From assembly GCA_964353335.1 (NCBI GenBank), contig CAYGVI010000003.1:124001-188000 (forward strand): a stretch of DNA of 64,000 bases, read 5' to 3'. Positions 27,248 to 35,278 of the stretch are shown here, piece by piece; position 1 is the first letter of the stretch, and each line of letters starts with the position of its first letter. The notes under the pieces were generated by a model. That model made no database searches. It was not told where the DNA came from and saw nothing but the letters and a program-made list of their open reading frames with translations. Both the position numbers and the translations under genes were made by a program. The stretch is from JAWAAW01 sp964353335. Its GTDB lineage: Archaea > Nanobdellota > Nanobdellia > Woesearchaeales > ARS49.

Positions 27248-28719
27248 GATGCAATCCAAGCGATTTCTTCCCTGCTGACGATTTTCAGCGCAAGCAAAAG
27301 CAGGCAGTATGCAATTCCGCCTGCAAAAGCGCCGATAGCAAGTTCAATCCACGGGTTTAATGACAGCAATGCCTTTACCCCTGAAATTATTCCTGCAAGG
27401 ATTATTGCTGCAAGAAGTGTCTTTGCCCAGACCACCCATGGCTCGCGGATTCTCAAAATCCGTCTTATTCCGCGCGAACTAAGCGCAAGCATGAGCAAAT
27501 AGCTGAGCGATGTTCCGCAGGCAGCGCCGATTATGCCAAAACGCGGGACAAGCGCGAGATTAAGAATTACATTTGCAACTGCTGAAATGAGCATTATTGT
27601 TGTGGTGTATTTGGGCCTGCCAAGGCCGAAAAGCGCATTAAGGTTTGTGTAAGCAATAGAGTAAAGCACCATGCCACCCGCAAGAATCTGGAGTGCAGGC
27701 GCTGAATTGATGAATTTGTCCCCAAAAAACAGCCTGATAAAAATTTCAGGGAATGCAATAAGAACCACTGCCATTGGAATTATTGCAATAAACACATACT
27801 TGTGCAGGAATTCTATTCCTTTTCTCAATTGAATCCGCTTTTTTAGCGCGAGCAGTTCTGATATCAGCGGTGTGGCAACTGCAGATACTGAATACGCAAC
27901 ATAAAGCACAAGCCCTGCAAGAGGCGCCGCAACCTGATAAAGTCCGACGCTTGCCAGGTCCTTGAAATAACTGAGCATTAGTGTGTCTGTGTATTGCAGG
28001 ACATTATTGCCGAAAATTGTAAGCATTGCCGGAAGCCCGAAAAGGATAAGGCGGGAAAAGTCCTGTCCTGCAAGCAGTGCGTGCGCTTTCCAGAATTGTT
28101 TGAACACTTTTTTTGTGAACAGGAAGAAAAAGAACAAAAATACAACCACATACATTATCAGGTAAGCCCAGACCGGTGCAAGAATGCCAAAACCAAGCCA
28201 TAAAAGCACAAAAGAAATTGCAAGCACAACAAGGTTTCTCGACAGGTCCTGCAATGAATAAAGAAACATCCTTTGGAAACTCTGTAATCCAATAGAAACA
28301 ACATTTTGGGCAAAAGAAACAAAAAATATTATGGCAAATAAAATCAATAATTTGGTATCGCTTGTGTGAAAGAATGTAGGCATTATTTGAGGGGCAAATG
28401 TTATCAGCAGGAATGCAATGATTGCTGAGGAAAACAACTGTATAAGGAAGCTTGATGAAATCAGCGATTTTATCCTGTTCCAGTCTTTTTTGACAATAAG
28501 CTCTGGAATGAATTTCAGCAGTGCATATCCCTGCCCAAGGTCCTTGAACAAGACCAGCAGGTTTATGAAAGAAAATAATGCGAAGAAAAGCCCGTAGTCT
28601 TCAATGCTGAGTTTCCTTGCGAGCAAAAACCTGAGAAAATACGCGGACAATGCCGCCATAAGTGTAAGAACAAAGACAGTTGCTGCGCCATGAAGCGCTT
28701 TTTTTGCATAAGACACCAT
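27220..28719 (-). CDS. Polysaccharide flippase (Wzx-like, MVF/MATE fold)
   Basis: The 499-residue protein has about 14 membrane helices and the Wzx N-terminal layout (LSIEDYGLFFALFSFINLLVLF, then DLGQGYALLKFIPEL), typical of bacterial and archaeal O-unit or N-glycan flippases. It is related to the product of 15438-16901 but has base composition like its neighbours. The minus-strand TATA box (TTTATATAG at 28741-28749) lies about 26 bases upstream of the ATG at 28719, giving a leaderless message. It would export the lipid-linked glycan made by the surrounding genes. Confidence 0.85.
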   Translation of the reverse strand: MVSYAKKALHGAATVFVLTLMAALSAYFLRFLLARKLSIEDYGLFFALFSFINLLVLFKDLGQGYALLKFIPELIVKKDWNRIKSLISSSFLIQLFSSAIIAFLLITFAPQIMPTFFHTSDTKLLILFAIIFFVSFAQNVVSIGLQSFQRMFLYSLQDLSRNLVVLAISFVLLWLGFGILAPVWAYLIMYVVVFLFFFFLFTKKVFKQFWKAHALLAGQDFSRLILFGLPAMLTIFGNNVLQYTDTLMLSYFKDLASVGLYQVAAPLAGLVLYVAYSVSAVATPLISELLALKKRIQLRKGIEFLHKYVFIAIIPMAVVLIAFPEIFIRLFFGDKFINSAPALQILAGGMVLYSIAYTNLNALFGLGRPKYTTTIMLISAVANVILNLALVPRFGIIGAACGTSLSYLLMLALSSRGIRRILRIREPWVVWAKTLLAAIILAGIISGVKALLSLNPWIELAIGAFAGGIAYCLLLLALKIVSREEIAWIASHFGLRRAK

Positions 28720-28755
28720 GCACCCAAGTCCGTGAATATGCTATATAAAGATTAT

Positions 28756-28956
28756 GGACGACCACAACATTTTAAAACAGGGTCTGGCTTGCCTTCAGTC
28801 GTGGAAGAGCAGCCAAAGAAAGTGTGGAACTGGCAAGTCAAGGCAGCCATTATTGCAGTTATACTGTATCTCGGGGTTGCGCTGTCCTTGTACATGAAGC
28901 TAAAGCACCTGCCCGGGCCTTATTATGGCGGAGACCTTTATGCCCACCATGGGTTT
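28756..28956 (+). repeat. Left copy of a 201-bp direct repeat
   Basis: This stretch matches 33462-33662 without gaps at a constant offset of 4,706 bases, with about ten mismatches by eye (roughly 95% identity). The longest mismatch cluster is just before the GTG codon. It contains a TATA-like TTTTAAAA (about 28770-28777), a leaderless GTG start at 28801 and the first ~52 codons of a membrane glycosyltransferase. It abuts the flippase promoter on the left. On the right, similarity stops in mid-codon and unrelated sequence begins. Confidence 0.92.
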
Positions 28957-28965
28957 TGTGCTTGA
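28801..28965 (+). pseudogene. Truncated 5' copy of the membrane glycosyltransferase gene at 33507
   Basis: The GTG at 28801 is 26 bases from a TATA-like box. It opens a 54-codon frame (EEQPKKVWNWQVKAAI...) identical or near-identical to the start of the 575-residue protein at 33507-35234, then leaves the homology at HHGF and stops. It keeps the first membrane helix and first outer loop. It may still be transcribed, giving a single-helix peptide, but it is best read as a remnant. The 137 bases after it (28966-29102) show no gene. Confidence 0.85.
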
Positions 28966-29102
28966 AAAAATCTGTGTAGTAATGGCAGGTGGATCCTGCG
29001 AATCAAGGGTGATTTAACACATTTAGCTTTTTAGCCGTTGCTGATCATTTGCCTGTCAGCAAAGCAAGCGTTACTGCTTATTTATGCAAATCGCATAGAA
29101 AA

Positions 29103-29786
29103 CTATCTTTTAATAATCATACATTGAGACATGGGTAATTGAATAATTTGTTCATTTTTGTCTTTAAAAAATTCATCAAACGCTTTTTTAACGCCTTGGG
29201 CATGATAATCGTGTGAGATGATTATGCCACCTTTTGACATTTTATCATAAAAAAATTCAAGGCAATCTTTTGTGCTTTTGTAAATATCTACATCCAGATG
29301 TACAAAAGCGAATTTTTTGTTTTGAATGAAATTGCCTGTTTCTGGAAACAGTCCTTTATAAATGTGGACATGGGGATATCTTTGTAGTTTATGTTTGACT
29401 TTTTGAAAGTCAGACTTCCACATTTTTGTCTTGTATTTTGTATCTATTTTATCAACTTCGGGCAGCCCTTCGAATGTGTCAAATAGATGCAACTGTTTAT
29501 TGCCTTTCGATTCACATATTGCTTTTGCAGTCGCACCCTTGAATACACCAACCTCTGCATAATCCCCCTCGATACTTGTTTGGTTTTTTGCAAAGGAATA
29601 AACAAAAAATAATTCGCTCGGTTTCAATAAAAATGGGCGGTCCTCGCTAATTATTTGTTTCATTAAATTCATTGTTTTTTTATCATGATAATATCCCATG
29701 AATTTAAATTCAATACTTGAGAATAAACGCTGAATTGCAAATCCTATGGGGGATCTGCTTATTCTATCAATAAATTTTTGCATCAT
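29103..29786 (-). CDS. TylF/MycF-type sugar O-methyltransferase
   Basis: The 227-residue protein matches the macrocin-O-methyltransferase family: GDYAEVGVFKGATAKAIC (SAM binding, about 73-90), HLFDTFEGLPEVDK, FVHLDVDIYKSTKDCLEFFYDKM with the metal-binding D-x-D, and GGIIISHDYH. These enzymes methylate sugar hydroxyls and need a divalent metal. CTTTAAAAC on the minus strand near 29810-29818 lies 26 bases before the ATG at 29786, so it is a single leaderless gene. It is A+T-rich compared with the flanks. It lies within the direct-repeat-bounded segment and may decorate the GDP-heptose-derived sugar. Confidence 0.85.
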   Translation of the reverse strand: MMQKFIDRISRSPIGFAIQRLFSSIEFKFMGYYHDKKTMNLMKQIISEDRPFLLKPSELFFVYSFAKNQTSIEGDYAEVGVFKGATAKAICESKGNKQLHLFDTFEGLPEVDKIDTKYKTKMWKSDFQKVKHKLQRYPHVHIYKGLFPETGNFIQNKKFAFVHLDVDIYKSTKDCLEFFYDKMSKGGIIISHDYHAQGVKKAFDEFFKDKNEQIIQLPMSQCMIIKR

Positions 29787-29895
29787 ATTTTTAATAATAT
29801 CGAAATGGTTTTAAAGCTTTTCTTTTGCCGGGTGAAAAGTCATCAAAAGGTCTTGTGGCAAGCTGAATCCCAAGAGCGATGTTGTTTGGGGCAAT

Positions 29896-30621
29896 TTACT
29901 TATTGTAAACCCCCCTTAAATCGTTCATTCTTATTTTCACAATATCTCTGCCATTATGGGTTATGTTCCCTATCGCAGTGAAATTGCTTGAGTCAGAATC
30001 TATCCATGTGATGGGCACTTCTTTGATATGAAAACCGAATTTTTTTGCGAGATATAGAAGTTCGACATCAAATGCGCCGTCCCTGATTGTCTGCTTCTCA
30101 AAAATAACCCTGCAATGTCTCTTGAACATCTTAAATCCGCACTGGGTGTCCTTTATCTTCATGTTTAATATCAACCGTTTCCAGAAGGAAAAGCCCCTGC
30201 TAAGAACCATCTTGAAAAACTTCCTTTCTATTTTTGATTCCTTGAGCGCTCTTGATGCAATAAGGATATCATAGTCATCAATAATTTCCAGGAATTTGTT
30301 AACTTCGCATAATGGGGTGCTTAAATCATTGTCATAAAACAGGATAAGGCCGTATTTTGCCTGCATTGCCCCTGCCCTGACTGAAAACCCCTTTCTCAGG
30401 CGTTCCTGGTTGACTATCAGCTTCAGCTCCTTGTTTTTTGAAAGGTGCTTCTGAATTGTGCTGATTGTCTGGTCTCCTGAGCGGTCAGCGACAAAGATAA
30501 TCTCAAAATTGCCAATTAGCGGGTTGTTCCTGAAAAAGAACAGAGATTCTATGATGCACCGCTCAACACGCTTTTCTTCCTTGTATACCGGAACAACAAC
30601 AGATATATCGTGCTTTTTCAT
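29896..30621 (-). CDS. GT2 family polyprenyl-phosphate sugar synthase (Alg5-like)
   Basis: The 241-residue enzyme has VVVPVYKEEKRVERCI, IIFVADRSGDQT, the NQERLRKGFSVRAGAMQ segment and FYDNDLSTPLCEV (acidic motif in place of DADGQ). It then has RALKESKIERKFFKMVLSRGFS and KDTQCGFKMFKRH, matching dolichyl-phosphate beta-glucosyltransferase (Alg5)-type GT2 enzymes. TTTTATAAAG at about 30643-30652 on the minus strand is 26 bases before the ATG, so it is leaderless. It lies inside the repeat-bounded segment and probably loads the sugar made by the HddA/HddC/GmhB set or by a host pathway. Confidence 0.85.
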   Translation of the reverse strand: MKKHDISVVVPVYKEEKRVERCIIESLFFFRNNPLIGNFEIIFVADRSGDQTISTIQKHLSKNKELKLIVNQERLRKGFSVRAGAMQAKYGLILFYDNDLSTPLCEVNKFLEIIDDYDILIASRALKESKIERKFFKMVLSRGFSFWKRLILNMKIKDTQCGFKMFKRHCRVIFEKQTIRDGAFDVELLYLAKKFGFHIKEVPITWIDSDSSNFTAIGNITHNGRDIVKIRMNDLRGVYNK

Positions 30622-30687
30622 TGATGATATGCCCTTGGGAATCCTTTATAAAATTATCCCTTTTTGGCAGGGGAAGAAAAATCAGGC

Positions 30688-31674
30688 TTAAATTTCATGG
30701 CCGCCGAGATAAACAATTCTTGAACCTTCAGGGTCAAATGCGAATTTAATCTCGCGCAGGGGCAGGCTTTCCCTAAGCTTCTGCTGTTTGTCCTTGTCGC
30801 AGTAAAGCAGCAGGAACCCGCCGCCGCCTGCGCCCAGCAGCTTTCCGCCTGTGGCGCCTGATTCAAGGGCTTTTTTGTAATAAGCGTCAATGATGTCATT
30901 GGATATTCCCGATGCAATCTCTTTTTTCAGCAGCCAGCCTTTGTTAAGTATTTCCCCGAATGATGAAAGGTCGCCGCCAGTGAGGGCATCGCGCAGTTCA
31001 AACACCAAATCACGCATTTTACACAGCTTCAGCCATTTTTCCTGTTTGAGAGTCTCTTTTTTCTGTTCAGTCAGGATTGTCCGCGACTGGCGCGTGATTC
31101 CTGTGTAAAAAAGCACAAGGTTGTCCTCAAGCGCTTTTTTTGTTTCATCCGGGATTTTGATCGGCTCCACAGCAACACTGCCGTCAGGATTGAACCTTAT
31201 CACATTAAGGCCGCCGAGCGCACAGGCATATTGGTCCTGTTTTCCAATAGGCTCCTTAAGCTCATCAATCTCAATCTCGCACGCCTCTTTTGCAAGAGTA
31301 TGGTTTTCCTTGTTCTCATTGAGCGCGGTATAAAGCGCCTTGAGCAGACCGACAGTAAATGCTGATGATGACCCCAAGCCTGTTCCTGACGAGGGAATAT
31401 CTGCAAAACTTGCCATTTCCAAAGGCATCTTGTTCTTTGTTTTCAGGAAGCACTGCCTTATGAGGGGGTGCTGTATCTCCTGCGCATCCTTGATAAGCTC
31501 TGTCCTTGCGTATTTCAGCAGGATATTGTCCTCAAACTGCCTGTTTACTGCAATGTACATGTATTTTTTGATTGTTGTGGACAATACTGTCCCCTGCTCT
31601 TTCTCATAAAATTCCTTCAGGTCAGTTCCGCCGCCTGCAAAACTAATGCGGAATGGGGTTTGTGTGACAATCAC
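30688..31674 (-). CDS. hddA: D-glycero-alpha-D-manno-heptose-7-phosphate kinase (HddA-like GHMP kinase)
   Basis: The 328-residue GHMP kinase has the N-terminus TPFRISFAGGGTDLKEFYE typical of HddA. The ATP loop is PSSGTGLGSSSAFTVGL (about 105-121), and the C-terminal GHMP motif is GATGGKLLGAGGGGF. It is expected to phosphorylate heptose 7-phosphate at C1 with the alpha configuration, the GDP-heptose branch. It overlaps hddC by four bases (31671-31674), upstream gene first. Related kinases act on fucose or other sugars, so the substrate call relies on neighbours HddC and GmhB. The window also contains GmhA, which would supply the substrate. Confidence 0.85.
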   Translation of the reverse strand: MIVTQTPFRISFAGGGTDLKEFYEKEQGTVLSTTIKKYMYIAVNRQFEDNILLKYARTELIKDAQEIQHPLIRQCFLKTKNKMPLEMASFADIPSSGTGLGSSSAFTVGLLKALYTALNENKENHTLAKEACEIEIDELKEPIGKQDQYACALGGLNVIRFNPDGSVAVEPIKIPDETKKALEDNLVLFYTGITRQSRTILTEQKKETLKQEKWLKLCKMRDLVFELRDALTGGDLSSFGEILNKGWLLKKEIASGISNDIIDAYYKKALESGATGGKLLGAGGGGFLLLYCDKDKQQKLRESLPLREIKFAFDPEGSRIVYLGGHEI

Positions 31675-32402
31675 GTTTTCACCTTTCCTGTCCGCAGGTC
31701 ATTCTCTGCCTCTTTTAACCTTTCGGCAGTTCCGATGTCTTTTAGGTATTCTGTGGTGTAATATCCGTAGACCTTGAATTTGTTCTTAACCAGCGATGGA
31801 AGGATATCTTTTCCAAAATCAAAACTGCCTGATTCCGGAATCAGTGAGAAGCATTCGGGGTTAAGTATGTACAATGCCGCATTGGTGATGTTGCCGTAAT
31901 CCGCATTTCCCGGCTTGTGCACAAGCTTTTCAACTTCGCCTGACTTGTTCATTATCACCACGTCGCTGTCTTCAGGGTGGCGTGATTCGTGCACGACCAG
32001 TGTTGCCTGCGCACCGCGCTCAAAATGGAAATCAATAATTTTTCTCAGGTCAATGTTAATCAGCACATCGCCGTACAAGACCACAACAGGCTGTTTTTCC
32101 TTCTCAAGGTGCTTTAATCCGCCGCAGGTCCCCATTGGCTCTTTTTCTACAAAATATTCTATTGCGCAGTTGAAGCGCCCGCCGTTTCCAAAATAATCCT
32201 CGATTTTTTTTGAAAGATATCCTGTTTTCAACAGAAACCTTGAAAGCCCGTTTTTCCTTGCATGCGACAGGATGTGCTCAAGGATTGGCTTTCCAAGCAG
32301 GTCAATCATTGGTTTTGGCTTGTCAGTTGCAATACCCTGCAGCCTTTTCCCAACTCCTCCTGCAATAATGACCGTTTTAATGTCGCCCAGCGGAATATCC
32401 AT
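31671..32402 (-). CDS. hddC: Sugar-1-phosphate nucleotidyltransferase (HddC-like)
   Basis: The roughly 243-residue NTP-transferase has the glycine-rich nucleotide loop TVIIAGGVGKRLQGIATDKPKPM at its N-terminus. It also has EPMGTCGGLKHLE, LYGDVLINIDL (metal-binding D), and NAALYILNPECF. In the context of HddA and GmhB it should make GDP-D-glycero-alpha-D-manno-heptose. A minus-strand TATA-like TTTAAAAAC (about 32436-32444) is upstream. GGTGGTG sits before the ATG at 32402, so that is preferred over the GTG at 32408. Base (GDP versus another NDP) cannot be proven from motifs alone. Confidence 0.8.
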   Translation of the reverse strand: MDIPLGDIKTVIIAGGVGKRLQGIATDKPKPMIDLLGKPILEHILSHARKNGLSRFLLKTGYLSKKIEDYFGNGGRFNCAIEYFVEKEPMGTCGGLKHLEKEKQPVVVLYGDVLINIDLRKIIDFHFERGAQATLVVHESRHPEDSDVVIMNKSGEVEKLVHKPGNADYGNITNAALYILNPECFSLIPESGSFDFGKDILPSLVKNKFKVYGYYTTEYLKDIGTAERLKEAENDLRTGKVKT

Positions 32403-32509
32403 TCCCACACCACCATCAATGCGTTACGTACTGTTGTTTTTAAATCTTATTAACTTATAGGGGAGGGAAATACGAAAGCTTAAAAGAGAAGGTCAACGTG
32501 TGATTGAAC

Positions 32510-33088
32510 ATGAACAGAGCAGTTTTCCTGGACCGTGATGGTGTCATTAACAGAAACCTTCCTAATCTGGTGAGCGAGAAACAGTTTGAATTGGTAAGTG
32601 ATTCGGTGCCTGCAGCAGTAAAACGCGCAAAAGAGGCAGGATACCGTGTAATTATTATAACAAATCAGCCTGTAATTGCAAAAGGCTTCTGCACAAGGGA
32701 GGATGTTGAGCGCATACACGAGCATATGAAATCAATTCTTGCAGCAAAAGGTGCGCGTATTGATGCAATCTATGTCTGTCCGCATCATCCTGAGAAAGGT
32801 TTTGCTGGCGAGGTTAAGGCGCTCAAAATAGACTGTGACTGCCGCAAGCCAAAGCCAGGGCTGATACTTCAGGCGGCAAAAGAGCACCAGATTGACCTGG
32901 GCAATTCCTGGATGATTGGCGACTCTGTTGTTGATGTTGCGGCGGGCAAGGCAGCAGGAGTAAGAACAATACTTCTGGCCGGAAGCGAAAATGGCAGCAA
33001 GGATGAAAAGCGCATAACTGCAGTCCCTGATTTTCAAGCCATTGACATTAATGAAGCGGTTTCTATTGTGCTGAACAATCATACATAA
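32510..33088 (+). CDS. gmhB: D-glycero-D-manno-heptose 1,7-bisphosphate 7-phosphatase
   Basis: This HAD-IIIA phosphatase of 192 residues has the nucleophile motif FLDRDGVIN (5-13), TNQPVIAKG (motif II), and a zinc-binding set CPHH...CDCRKPKPG characteristic of GmhB. Motif IV is MIGDSVVDVAAGKAAG. It removes the 7-phosphate from heptose 1,7-bisphosphate and can serve both the alpha and beta branches, depending on its anomer preference. The frame is open from a TTG at 32504, but GCTTAAAAG at about 32478-32486 is 26 bases before the ATG at 32510, so the leaderless ATG is used. It diverges from hddC. Confidence 0.9.
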   Translation: MNRAVFLDRDGVINRNLPNLVSEKQFELVSDSVPAAVKRAKEAGYRVIIITNQPVIAKGFCTREDVERIHEHMKSILAAKGARIDAIYVCPHHPEKGFAGEVKALKIDCDCRKPKPGLILQAAKEHQIDLGNSWMIGDSVVDVAAGKAAGVRTILLAGSENGSKDEKRITAVPDFQAIDINEAVSIVLNNHT

Positions 33089-33120
33089 TCTTTAAATACG
33101 TTCTCTGTGAGTTTTATTGC

Positions 33121-33342
33121 ATGGCCACAAGCTCAGCATGCCTTGTTGTCTGGAATGGCGAGGATGAGATACGCGGATGCCTAGAAAGCATAAAGAAAGT
33201 TGTTGACGAAATTATAGTTGTGCATGACGGTCCATGCAGTGACAGGAAGAAGGTTGATGAAAGACAGCAGCACGAAGAAAAGACAATAATCCTCAATGCT
33301 CAGCCTGCGGGCAAGCATCAGCCTGAACACTTACGCTGCTAG
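33121..33342 (+). pseudogene. N-terminal remnant of a GT2 glycosyltransferase
   Basis: A leaderless ATG 26 bases from CTTTAAATA (33090-33098) opens 73 codons. The first ~45 residues are a GT2 start (SACLVVWNGEDEIRGCLES, VVDEIIVVHDGPCSDRKK). After that the sequence departs from the family and ends, with no DxD motif. The rest of the enzyme is not found in the next 120 bases in any frame. The gene lies at the right end of the direct-repeat-bounded segment, so it probably lost its 3' part when the segment formed. Between its stop and the GTG at 33507 there is only the start of the right-hand repeat. Confidence 0.75.
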
Positions 33343-33461
33343 CGCTGCAAGAAGCAAAAGGACCAACAATGTTGCCGTGAAGCGCTCGGCAGGTATATGA
33401 AACCATATTCTAATTGCCGTTCACACAATATATACCGAGTATGGATAAGGCGTGCAGCTTC

Positions 33462-33662
33462 GGACGACCACAACATTTTAAAATAGGGTCTGGCTTGCGT
33501 TTGGCTGTGGAAGAGCAGCCAAAGAAAGTGTGGAACTGGCAAGTCAAGGCAGCCATTATTGCAGTTATACTGTATCTCGGGGTTGCGCTGTCCTTGTACA
33601 TGAAGCTGAAGCACCTGCCCGGCCCTTATTATGGCGGCGACCTTTATGCCCACCATGGATTT
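33462..33662 (+). repeat. Right copy of a 201-bp direct repeat
   Basis: This is the intact partner of 28756-28956. It covers the TATA-like TTTTAAAA (about 33476-33483), the GTG start at 33507 and the first ~52 codons of the complete gene. Pairing with the left copy would excise 4,706 bases (methyltransferase, GT2, hddA, hddC, gmhB, GT2 remnant) and leave one complete gene with its own promoter. Confidence 0.92.
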
Positions 33663-35234
33663 GCGCTCAACTACATGGCAAACGGTTTCTGGAGCGACCC
33701 GTATTTCATCAATAATTACTCATTTTATCCCTGGCTTGGCAACTACATATTCATCGCGCTCAACCTTTTGCCAGGCATAACTGTGTTAAAGGCTGAAATG
33801 TTTGTCGGGCTTGCCACAACAATACTCTCAGCAATTGCATATTATTTTCTTGGAAGGCAGCTTTTCAAGAGCGACACCTGGGCGCTTGTGCTTATGCTCT
33901 TCTCGCTTGTCACAAGAGGGATTCCTGACGGCGCGCCCAACCTTGTGCCATGGATGATTACGATTCCTTTCTGGTTTGCCTTCTGGCTCAAGGCAGAGGA
34001 AACAGGAAAACTGCGCGACAAGGCTCTTGCAGGATTGTTCATGGGCCTTACAAGCCTTGCCCACGTGGCATTTTTTCTTGCGGGAATGGCGGTTTTTGCT
34101 TTTACAGCAGTGGTTGAGACTTTAAAGCAGAAAGACAAGAAGCAAGCAGTTGTTGCCGCGTTCAGGCTGTATGCTCCAATGCTCATAGTCGGATTTTTCG
34201 TGTCCCTACTGTTCTATGGACCGATAATTATCAATTATCATGCAAAGACCCTTAACCCGCTTTTCCAGTACAATGGCACTGACATTGACAACCTTGGAAT
34301 TGGCTGGGTGATCAAGACGCTTTGGAACGCGACACTTAACTTTTCCTCAATTCCCGCCGCAGTCCTTAGCATACTCAGCATTATCGGGCTTGTGGTCTGC
34401 ATGATGAACTGGAACAAGAAAGCGCCAAGATATGCTGTGCTTTGGTATATCGCAGGCTTTCTTGCGCCGCTGCACCACATTATCACAAGGCCTTTGCTTG
34501 GCAGGTGGATACTTCCATCACACCTCTTTGCGCTTGCCCTTCCATTGCTGATATTCGCAGTCTACGGTGTCCGCGCTGTTGAACAGTTCGCAGCCAGAAA
34601 ATCCCCCAATTCGAAGCGCATTGTCGCGATTGGAGTCATAATCCTTGTGCTCCTCCTGTTCTGGCAGCGCTATAATGACTACAATGCAAATCCATGGGTG
34701 CAGTTTGGCCAGCGCCTTGACCCTTCAACACAGGCATGGATGTCATTTGGGGTGTGGATGGAGAAAAACACAGGCATTAATGACGTTGTGCTGAGCAATG
34801 ACGAGACATGCTTTGCGATGAACGGCATGAGCGGAAGAAAATGCGTATTTGTGCGCAGGACTCACGCGAACTACTTTGTTGATGTTGAGCAGAGGTATGC
34901 AGACGGAGTTGTGATGCTCTATGGCAACAACAGCGCTTTGACAAGCAGGCTTCTTGGCGATTACAAGGTGGACTATGTGCTTATTGACGCATACATGCAG
35001 CAGCAGCCTGTGCTTTTGGACGCGAAGTTTGAACAGTATTTGCTTGATAACAATGTAACATTCACAAAGATACGCGAGCGCAAAGACCTTTCAGTCCCTG
35101 ATGCAAAAGTGTTTGACCTTCTTGCTGTTCCTTTCCAGCAGATTAACAAGGCGCTTGAGTCAAAGCTCAGCCCTGCCACAGAAGCAAATATCGGCACACA
35201 GGCGTATCTCAAGCTGTACAGGATAAATAGGTAA
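33507..35234 (+). CDS. Large polytopic membrane glycosyltransferase-like protein (GT-C)
   Basis: The leaderless GTG at 33507 (26 bases from TTTTAAAA) gives 575 residues; the same start is conserved in the left repeat copy. The N-terminal cytoplasmic segment is EEQPKKVWNW, then a first helix (about 11-29). A first outer loop YYGGDLYAHHGFALNYM has an acidic residue followed by histidines, a plausible GT-C active-site loop. About 11-12 helices follow, then a soluble C-terminal domain with WMEKNTGINDVVLSND. An N-glycan or S-layer-glycan transferase role is likely, but the family is not certain. The WWDYG motif of AglB/STT3 is absent. Confidence 0.75.
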   Translation: MEEQPKKVWNWQVKAAIIAVILYLGVALSLYMKLKHLPGPYYGGDLYAHHGFALNYMANGFWSDPYFINNYSFYPWLGNYIFIALNLLPGITVLKAEMFVGLATTILSAIAYYFLGRQLFKSDTWALVLMLFSLVTRGIPDGAPNLVPWMITIPFWFAFWLKAEETGKLRDKALAGLFMGLTSLAHVAFFLAGMAVFAFTAVVETLKQKDKKQAVVAAFRLYAPMLIVGFFVSLLFYGPIIINYHAKTLNPLFQYNGTDIDNLGIGWVIKTLWNATLNFSSIPAAVLSILSIIGLVVCMMNWNKKAPRYAVLWYIAGFLAPLHHIITRPLLGRWILPSHLFALALPLLIFAVYGVRAVEQFAARKSPNSKRIVAIGVIILVLLLFWQRYNDYNANPWVQFGQRLDPSTQAWMSFGVWMEKNTGINDVVLSNDETCFAMNGMSGRKCVFVRRTHANYFVDVEQRYADGVVMLYGNNSALTSRLLGDYKVDYVLIDAYMQQQPVLLDAKFEQYLLDNNVTFTKIRERKDLSVPDAKVFDLLAVPFQQINKALESKLSPATEANIGTQAYLKLYRINR

Positions 35235-35278
35235 TCCATAAGCTTTTTAAGCATCCTGCAAGGAGCACAAATAGAAAA

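Noticed and set aside
28957..33461. Insertion sequence or integron-type mobile element for the repeat-bounded block
   Set aside because: No transposase, integrase, terminal inverted repeats, short target duplication or tRNA attachment site is seen. The repeats are long and genic, pointing to homologous recombination instead.
33414..33506. N-terminal extension of the repeat-associated glycosyltransferase
   Set aside because: It crosses the TATA-like box and differs between the two repeat copies, while the GTG at 33507 and what follows are conserved in both.
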